Of a stretch of DNA of 64,000 bases, positions 56,827 through 64,000 are shown in pieces. The notes below the pieces were generated by a model, which was given only the letters and a program-made list of their open reading frames with translations, had not been told where the DNA came from and made no database searches. This DNA is from Thinopyrum elongatum (taxonomy: Eukaryota > Streptophyta > Magnoliopsida > Poales > Poaceae): assembly GCA_011799875.1 (NCBI GenBank), contig CM022298.1, forward strand, positions 726,422,181 to 726,486,180, read 5' to 3'. The stretch's first letter is position 1; each line of letters starts with the position of its first letter. The position numbers and the translations under genes were made by a program.

Positions 56827-57271
56827 CTAGCTAAAGCATTTAAATGCAACAACAAATGCGATCAAGATCGCAACTAAGGTAACAATTGATCCAACAGCAT
56901 AATGATACCAAGCCTCACTATCGATGGCATATTTTCTAATCTTTCTAATCTTCAAGCGCATTTTCTCCATCTTGATCTTGTGATCATCAACGACATCGGC
57001 AAGATGCAACTCCAATTCCATCTTCTCCTCCTCAATTCTTTTCAATTTTTCTTTCAAATACTCATTTTCATTTTCAACTAAATTTAACCTCTCGACAATA
57101 GGGTCGGTTGGAATTTCCGGTTCACATACCTCCTAGATAAAAATATCTATGTCAACTTGATGGACAAAATTTTCCATAAACACGAAATGCAACAAATAGT
57201 TATAAAAGAGAATATACCACATCTGAATCATAAACCGGATGAGGGCCGACGGGGACGGATATCAAAACCAT
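56827..57271 (-). CDS. CACTA-encoded small coiled-coil protein with C-terminal membrane segment
   Basis: I infer two exons: 57,271-57,218 (ATG, 18 codons, MVLISVPVGPHPVYDSDV, donor GTATAT) and 57,132-56,827 (acceptor TCTAG, 101 codons plus TAG), in phase, giving ~119 residues. Exon 2 opens EVCEPEIPTDPIVERLN. A heptad-like, highly charged helix follows (LKEKLKRIEEEKMELELHL, then MEKMRLKIRKIRK), then SEAWYHYAVGS and ~20 hydrophobic residues (IVTLVAILIAFVVAF) before KCFS and the stop. It looks like a tail-anchored, dimerising protein. It sits ~95 bp upstream of TNP2 on the same strand and may share its promoter. Copies with the same layout lie at 19,941-20,385 and 1,500-2,033. I know no function. 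A purely regulatory or DNA-binding role would not explain the hydrophobic tail. Confidence 0.7.
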
Positions 57272-57750
57272 GGCACTATGTATAACAAACAACGTACGGG
57301 TAAGATAATTATACAAGTAACTATATATCTAAATCACACAAACATGATGTTTTTTATATAAAAAAGATAAGAATTAACAAGAGGCTCACCACAAGGTGGT
57401 GCCGGCGACGGGACGGTGCGGGCGATCGACGGTGGTTAGGACGGAGACGGGAAGGCACTAAGTAAACCACACCTACATATGCAAACTAAGAGTTATTTTG
57501 AGCTCAAATTGCATATAAATCAAATAAACTACCACATATAATTCCGCCCAAACTAAAACCCACAAATTAATCACTATATAGAGCAATGAGAGATGAAAGG
57601 ACAAAGTTGCTAACCTTTGTGAGCACTTGAATGGAAAGGGGCCTTCAAATCTTGACAAAATTTGGGCAAAATGTGTGATGAGCTTGAGGAAGAGGGGAAG
57701 AACAAAGAGGAGAGGAAAGGAAAGGGGAAGAAAAGAGAGCTCGGGCTCGG
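57272..57750 (-). promoter_or_regulatory. 5' leader of element C, cut by RT2
   Basis: Homologous to 20,386-20,930 in element A ('gtgccggcgacgggac', 'gcgatcgacggtggt', 'ctaacctttgtga'). The TATA box region and ~120 bp corresponding to 20,930-21,050 are missing at the RT2 junction (57,750/57,751). Confidence 0.55.
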
Positions 57751-58763
57751 GCATGCATCTAGTGTATTAAGTTCATGGAGAAACGGAGTAATGCAATAAG
57801 AACGATGACATGATGTAGACAAGATCTATTTATGTAGAAATAGACCCCATCTTGTTATCCTTAATAGCAACGATACATACGTGTTGTTTCCCTTTCTGTC
57901 ACTGGGATCAAGCACCGTAAGATTGAACCCATCACAAAGCACCTCTTCCCATTGCAAGATAAATAGATCAAGTTGGCCAAACAAAACCCAAATATCGAAG
58001 AAGAAATACGAGGCTATAAGCAATCATGCATATAAGAGATCAAAGAAGACTCAAATAACTTTCATGGATAAAAACATAGATATGATCATAAACTCAAAGT
58101 TCATCGGATCCCAACAAACACACCGCAAAAAGACTTACATCATATGGATCTCCAAGAGACCATTGTATTGATAATCAAGAGAGAGAGGAAGCCATCTAGC
58201 TACTAACTACGGACCCGTAGGTCTACAAAGAACTACTCACGCATCATCGGAGAGGCACCAATGGACAAGATGCACCCCTCCGAGATGGTGTCTAGATTGG
58301 ATCTGGTGTTTCTGGACTCTGCGGCGGCTGGAATTGATTTTCGTCGACTCTCCTAGGGTTTCTAAAATATTGGGGTATTTATAGAGCAAAGAGGCGGTTC
58401 AGGGGGCACCCGAGGTGGGCACAACCCACCGGGGCGCGCCTGGGACCCCAGGCGCGCCCTGGTGGGTTGTGCCACCCTCGGAGCAGCCCCCAGGTGCTTT
58501 CCTAGCCCACTGGTTGTCTTCTGGCCCAAAAAAAATCCTCAAAAAGTTTCGCTGCGTTTGGACTCCGTTTGGTATTGATTTCCTGTGATGTAAAAAACAT
58601 GCAAAAAACAGCAATTGGCACTGGGCACTATGTCAACAGGTTAGTACCAAAAAATGATATAAAATGACTATAAAATGACTATAAAATGATTGTAAAACAT
58701 CCAAGAATGATAATATAACAGCATGGAACAATCAAAAATTATAGATACGTTGGAGACGTATCA
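57751..58763 (-). repeat. RT2 LTR, 3' copy, truncated
   Basis: Starts at 'gcatgcatctagtg', equivalent to 62,845 in the full LTR, and runs to 'gacgtatca' at 58,763. GC palindrome at 58,412-58,479. Confidence 0.92.
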
Positions 58764-58778
58764 GCATCCCCAAGCTTA
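58764..58778 (-). other. RT2 polypurine tract
   Basis: TAAGCTTGGGGATGC on the minus strand next to the 3' LTR. Internal copies lie at 60,511-60,525 and 60,568-60,582, as in RT1. Confidence 0.75.
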
Positions 58779-61201
58779 ATTCCTGCTCATCCCCGAGTAG
58801 GTAAATGATAAAAACAGAATTTTTGATGTGGAATGCTGCCTAACATGTTCATCACATTTCTTTTCTTTATAGCATGGACATTTGGACTTTTATATGATTC
58901 AAAGCAATAGTCTAGTTTTGACATGAAGACTTTAATACTCAAGCATACCAACAAGCAACCATGTCTTTCAAAATATCAACACTAAAGCATGTTATCCCTA
59001 GCCCATCATGCTCAATCATTGATCCATTCATGAAACACACTCGAATATTAGCTAAACCCAATGCTCAAATACGATCATAGTGCCCCTTAGTTGGTGCTTT
59101 ATAAGAGAGGATGGAGACTCAAATTCAAAATAAAAATTGCATAAGTAAAAGAAAGGCCCTTCGCGGAGGGAAGTAGGGATTTGTAGAGGTGCCAGAGCTC
59201 AAAGCTTAAATTGAGAGATAAAAACATTTTTGAGAGGCATACTTTTCCCACCAACGAAAACGACTTAGAGCTCCCAACACTTTCCATGCTAGATACATCA
59301 TAGGCTGTTCCCAAACAGAAAATAAAGTTTATTCCTTTTTCCACCATTACTTTCACTTTCCATGGCTAACCGTATCCATGGGTGCCCTCCATACCAACAC
59401 TTTCCAAGTAATTTATTATTTGACAACATAAAGTAAATTCATTTTTCATTTCGGGACTGGGGAACCCTAATACCTTTGCCGTACTCTCGTGCAATGACAA
59501 GTGAATAAACACTCATCGTGAGAATAACACATCTAGCATGGAAAATATTGGCCACCCCTCACCGCCTCACGAGCGGTAGAGCACACAAAAGAGAAATTTA
59601 TTTTGAAAATTAGAGATGGCACATGCATATTTGCTTAGAACGGCATGGAAATACCGCATATAGGTAGGTATAGTGGACTCATATGGCAAAACTGGTTTAA
59701 AGGGTTTTGGATGCACAAGTAGTGATCATACTTAGTGCAAAATGAAGGCTAGCAGAAAGATTGAGAAGCGACCAACCAAGAAACGAAAAATCTCGTACCC
59801 AAGCATTAAGCATAAGTAACACCGAATAATGCACCATAAGTAGGATATAAATTTCATTGCATAACTGTTGACTTTCGTGCTTGCATAGGGAATCACAAAC
59901 CTTAACATCAATATTCTTACTAAAGCACAATTACTCATCAACATGACTCACATATCATATCGTCATATCTCAAAACCATTACTAAGAATCAAGTTTATTT
60001 TGTCCAATGATCTTCATGAAAGTTTTTATTATATCCTCCTTGGATATCTATCACTTTGGCACTATTTTTATGTTGCTTTTGATAAGCTCAAACATATATA
60101 AGTGAAGAACATGAACATAATATTTCTTTCTCTCAAAATAATCTAAGTGAAGCAAGAGAGAATTTCTGAAAATTTTTACTAACTCCCAAATGAATATAAG
60201 TGAAGCATGAGAGTATTTCTTCAAAAATAACAAAGCACACCGTGCTCAAAAAAGATATAAGTGAAGTACTAGAGCAAATCCATGGCTCTAAAAATTTAAG
60301 TGAAGCATAGGAGCAATCATAACATAATTGTTGGCTCTCTCAAAAGGGTGTGTTCAGCAAGGATTCAAGACTTCAAACACAAAGCAAAACAAGCAAAGAC
60401 TCATATCATACAAGACACTCCAAGCAAAACTCATAATATGTGATGAATAAAAATATAGTTTCAAGTAAGATACCGATGGTTGTTAGAAGAAAGCGGGGAT
60501 GCCACTCGGGGCATCCCCAAGCTTAGTTGCTTGCTACTTCTTTGAATATTATCTTGGGGTGCCTCGGGCATCCCCAAGCTTAGCCTTTTGCTAATCCTTA
60601 TTCCTTCATCCATCGTAAGATCACCCAAAACTTGAAAACTTCAATCACACAAAACTCAACAAAACCTTCATGAGATCCGTTAGTATAAGAAAGCAAACCA
60701 CTACTATAAGTACTGTTGCAAACCTATTCATATTTTGTTTTTGCATTATATCTACTGTATTCCAACTTTTATATGGCAAAAACTCATTAAATAAAACCAT
60801 AGAATCATCAAAACAAGCACACAACGCAAAGAAAACAGAATCTGTCAAAAACAGAACAGTCTGTAGCAATCTGGATATTTCGAATACTTCTGTAACTCCA
60901 AAAATCTTGAGAAATTAGGAAAACTTGAGTAATTTGTATATTAATATTCTGCAAAAATAATCAACTCAAAAGCACGTTTCTGTGATTTATGAAAATTATT
61001 TTCGTGAGTGCATAAGTTTCTGTTTTTTCAGCAAGATCAAATCAACTTTCACCCAAATCAACCCAAAGGCCTTGCTTGGCACAAACACTAATTTAAACTA
61101 CAAAAACACATCTAACCAGAGGTATAATTATGTAATTTATTAAAAACAGCAAGAAAACCAAAAAGCAAAAAGATACAAGTTGGGTTGCCTCCCAACGAGC
61201 G

Positions 61202-62044
61202 CTATCGTTTTACGCCCCTAGCTAGGCATAACGCGTAGGATCTAAGTTTTGTCATCTTTATCCTCCAATTCTTTGATCGAACACTTAAGATTTCACAGGA
61301 TTTTGCATATAAATTTTTAGTGGCAACACTTCTAGGCATGAGATTGAAAAACTTATTTTTGCAAAAATGGTCTCTTAGGACTTCAATAAAATTGGGATGG
61401 ATACTAATCATCTTAAGATCTCCTTTATCATTGCTAGATGTTGCACCTTTGTTTTTAGTGACTTGAGAAGTCTTACTAATTTTCACGGGAGTTTTAGCGG
61501 AAGCAAAATCCGTACCTAGATTACAAAAAATTTCTTCCAGTTTATCAATCCTAGACGGGCTCTCTTTGATTCTTTCATGAATTATAGTTCCCTTTTCTTT
61601 TAACAACTTAAAAACGTCTCCCGCTTTTGACCCAATTTTAGCAGCATAACTTTGCATTTTTCTATCCAAGTTTTCAACATGTTCTATGGTAAGCATTTTC
61701 TTTTCAATAGCATCTAGTCTTTCCATAACATGCTCGAGAGTCAATATTGTTTCATTGATCACGAGTGGTGGTGAACCCACTAAATTTCCCAAAGCGTTAA
61801 AAGCATCAAGAGAAGGACACATCAAGAAATTCCCACCGGTAATCGTATCAAGGACGAATCTATACCAAGTGGTGATGCCCACATAAAAACAACAAAGAAG
61901 AACAACGATAGATTGCTTACGGATAGATCTATTATGAGCATTGCAAATCCTATACCAAGCATCTTTTAAATTCTCCCCTCCCCTTTGTTTAAAGTTGAGA
62001 ACCTCGTTCTTGGGGGTGCACGTAATAGAGGAAGAAATATCCAT
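61202..62044 (-). CDS. RT2 gag-like protein (non-autonomous)
   Basis: The best start is at 62,044 (MDISSSITCTPKNEV); the open frame extends further upstream without a conserved start. About 280 residues. The first ~90 resemble the second half of an Athila-type gag (GENLKDAWYRICNAHNRS, YVGITTWYRFVLDTITGGNF). A coiled-coil region follows (MERLDAIEKKM, DKLEEIFCNLG), then a basic tail. The last ~20 codons run in a shifted frame: in another frame the sequence ends ELEDKDDKT and stop, parallel to the end of the RT1 protein. It would at most supply a structural protein. The gene differs from RT1's, although the flanking internal DNA is shared. Confidence 0.65.
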   Translation of the reverse strand: MDISSSITCTPKNEVLNFKQRGGENLKDAWYRICNAHNRSIRKQSIVVLLCCFYVGITTWYRFVLDTITGGNFLMCPSLDAFNALGNLVGSPPLVINETILTLEHVMERLDAIEKKMLTIEHVENLDRKMQSYAAKIGSKAGDVFKLLKEKGTIIHERIKESPSRIDKLEEIFCNLGTDFASAKTPVKISKTSQVTKNKGATSSNDKGDLKMISIHPNFIEVLRDHFCKNKFFNLMPRSVATKNLYAKSCEILSVRSKNWRIKMTKLRSYALCLARGVKR

Positions 62045-62240
62045 AACGACAAAAAGTGATAAACAAGATTGCACACGGAAAACAGATCTGACGAGAAAAC
62101 GGCGAACGAAAAAGAGGGCGAATAAAAACGGCAACTTTTTGTGAAGTGGGGGAGAGGAAAACGAGAGGCAAATGGCAAATAATGTAAATTACGAGGAGAT
62201 GAGATTTGTGATTAGGAACCTGGTTGATGTTGAAGATCCT

Positions 62241-62257
62241 CCCCGGCAACGGCGCCA
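62241..62257 (-). other. RT2 primer-binding site (tRNA-Asp)
   Basis: TGGCGCCGTTGCCGGGG on the minus strand, identical to that of RT1 and 11 bp from the 5' LTR. Confidence 0.9.
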
Positions 62258-62268
62258 GAAATTCCTTT

Positions 62269-63846
62269 TGATGTCTCCTAGAACTACGTCGGTATTTCCC
62301 CAAAGAGGAAGGGATAATGCAGTATAGCGACGGTAGGTATTTCCCTCAGTGATGAGACCAAGGTTATCGAACCAGTAGGAGAACCTCCTCACACCACGTA
62401 AACAGCGCCTACACACAAATAACAAATGCTCGCAACCCGACGTGTTAAAGGGGTTGTCAATCCCTTTCGGGTACGACGCCTCAAGATAGGCAAATAACGT
62501 GAGGTAAAAGTGGTAGATAGGATAAATAGATCGCGGAACAAATAAAATGTAGCAAGGTATTTTTGTATTTTTGGTTTAATAGATGTGAAAATAAAAGCAA
62601 AGGAAAATAGATTGCAAAGGCAAATAAGATGAAAAGAGACCGGGGGCCGTAGGTTTCACTAGTGGCTTCTCTCGAGAAAAATAGCAAACGGTAGGAAAAC
62701 AATTACTGTTGGGCAATTGATAGAACTTCAAATAATCATGATGATATCCAGGCAATGATCATTATATAGGCATCACGTCCAAGATTAGTAGACCGACTCC
62801 TGCCTGCATCTACTACTATTACTCCACACATCGACCGCTATCCAGCATGCATCTAGTGTATTAAGTTCATGGAGAAACGGAGTAATGCAATAAGAACAAT
62901 GACATGATGTAGACAAGATCTATTTATGTAGAAATAGACCCCATCTTGTTATCCTTAATAGCAGCGATACATACGTGTTGTTTCCCTTTCTGTCACTGGG
63001 ATCAAGCACCGTAAGATCGAACCCATCACAAAGCACCTCCCCCCATTGCAAGATAAATAGATCAAGTTGGCCAAACAAAACCCAAATATAGGAGAAGAAA
63101 TACGAGGCTATAAGCAATCATGCATATAAGAGATCAAAGAAGACTCAAATAACTTTCATGGATAAAAACATAGATCTGATCATAAACTCAAAATTCATCG
63201 GATCCCAACAAACACACCGCAAAAAGACTTACATCATATGGATCTCCAAGAGACCATTGTATTGATAATCAAGAGAGAGAGGAAGCCATCTAGCTACTAA
63301 CTACGGACCCGTAGGTCTACAAAGAACTACTCACGCATCATCGGAGAGGCACCAATGGACATGATGCACCCCTCCGAGATGGTGTCTAGATTGGATCTGG
63401 TGTTTCTGGACTCTGCGGCGGCTGGAATTGATTTTCGTCGACTCTCCTAGGGTTTCTGGAATATTGGGGTATTTATAGAGCAAAGAGGCGGTTCAGGGGG
63501 CACCCGAGGTGGGCACAACCCACCAGGGCGCGCCTGGGCCCGCAGGGGCGCCCTGGTTGGTTGTGCTCCCCTCGGAGCACCCTCCCAGGTGCTTTCCTGG
63601 CCCACTGGATGTCTTTTGGCCCAAAAAAATCCTCAAAAAGTTTCGCTGCGTTTGGACTCCGTTTGGTATTGATTTCCTGCGATGTAAAAAACATGCAGAA
63701 AACAGCAACTGGCACTGGGCACTATGTCAATAGGTTAGTATCAAAAAATGATATAAAATGACTATAAAATGATTGTAAAACATTCAAGAATGATAATATA
63801 ACAGCATGGAACAATAAAAAATTATAGATACGTTGGAGACGTATCA
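62269..63846 (-). repeat. RT2 LTR, 5' copy
   Basis: 1,578 bp, ends tgatgtctcc...gacgtatca. GC-rich palindrome at 63,506-63,573, just upstream of the TATA box (TATAAATA, minus strand, ~63,470-63,478). Confidence 0.95.
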
Positions 63847-64000
63847 TGGGGCCGCAGCCTGACACCAGCCTGTCACCACCTCTTTAGTCCCGGTTCGTGG
63901 CACGAACCAGTACTAGAGGTTCGCCACGAACCGGGACTAATGACCACCGCCAGCCTAGCCGTTGGAACCGGCACTAATGGTCACATTAGTGCCGGTTCAA
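63847..64000 (-). repeat. Subterminal repeats of CACTA C, cut by the window edge
   Basis: Inverted motifs 'tttagtcccggttcgtggc', 'gaaccgggactaatg', 'ggaaccggcactaatgg' and 'attagtgccggttc'. They correspond to 21,045-21,240 in element A. The CACTA terminus itself should lie beyond 64,000. Confidence 0.8.

Larger units (their letters stand above)
57751..63846 (-). mobile_element. LTR retrotransposon RT2 (same family as RT1, 3' LTR truncated)
   Basis: Minus orientation. A complete 5' LTR (62,269-63,846), a tRNA-Asp primer site (62,241-62,257), a short gag-like gene (62,044-61,202), ~2.4 kb non-coding internal DNA almost identical in order to RT1, a polypurine tract (58,764-58,778) and a 3' LTR lacking its last 576 bp. 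The missing LTR part and the adjoining ~120 bp of element C were probably lost in one deletion, so no target duplication can be seen. It encodes no protease, reverse transcriptase or integrase. Confidence 0.9.
26013..64000 (-). mobile_element. Giant CACTA transposon C (minus strand), extends past the right edge
   Basis: Reading leftwards: subterminal repeats (64,000-63,847), nested RT2 (63,846-57,751), leader (57,750-57,280), small gene (57,271-56,827), TNP2 (56,733-45,453, split by RT1), Afa array (45,297-40,869), TTTGCCGTC-type element material, more Afa (27,650-26,511) and spacer (26,510-26,013). The next parts (repeat island, ORF2, 3' terminus) are absent: the element breaks against a TTTGCCGTC-type fragment at ~26,012. 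The 5' terminus itself lies beyond 64,000. The large size comes from nested insertions and a duplicated block. Confidence 0.65.

Noticed and set aside
1..64000. Host protein-coding genes
   Set aside because: All longer frames could be tied to transposase, ORF2, gag or low-complexity and satellite sequence; nothing resembling a plant housekeeping or resistance gene was found by eye.

Overview
This is plant nuclear DNA made almost entirely of transposable elements. I find no convincing host gene, rRNA or tRNA. Three things point to a wheat-tribe grass (Triticeae): giant CACTA (En/Spm) DNA transposons with TNP2-type transposases, Athila-like Ty3/gypsy retrotransposons primed by tRNA-Asp, and long arrays of a ~335 bp satellite matching the Afa/pAs1 family. 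Afa is most abundant in the D genome, so Aegilops tauschii or a wheat D subgenome is the likeliest source. That last step is inference.

Layout. Positions 1-732 are unassigned flank. Giant CACTA 'B' (plus strand) starts with CACTAG at 733 and runs to about 23,872. Part of it is replaced by a TTTGCCGTC-type CACTA (2,150-5,030), and it is split by giant CACTA 'A' (minus strand, 9,002-21,259). A third giant CACTA, 'C' (minus strand), runs from about 26,013 past the right edge of the window. More TTTGCCGTC-type elements sit between B and C (23,873-26,012) and inside C (28,450-35,187 and 39,079-40,868). C is also broken by two related LTR retrotransposons, RT1 (48,047-55,955, inside the transposase gene) and RT2 (57,751-63,846, in the 5' end of the element).

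Shared architecture. A, B and C follow one plan: terminal CACTA, subterminal repeats, TATA box, a small two-exon gene for a coiled-coil/single-membrane-segment protein, the TNP2 transposase, an Afa satellite array, a ~550 bp spacer, a second island of subterminal-type repeats with its own promoter, a second large gene of the CACTA ORF2/Ulp1-protease type, and the other terminus. TNP2 would bind and cut the ends. The roles of the small protein and ORF2 are unknown. All transposase copies here are broken. The small gene in C is intact by eye, as is most of the gag-protease frame of RT1.

Quality. Two 25-N gaps (33,009-33,033 and 44,873-44,897) lie beside a ~5.5 kb near-identical direct duplication. 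Much of the left half carries scattered single-base indels when compared with its copies further right. Part of the apparent decay may therefore be sequencing or assembly error.
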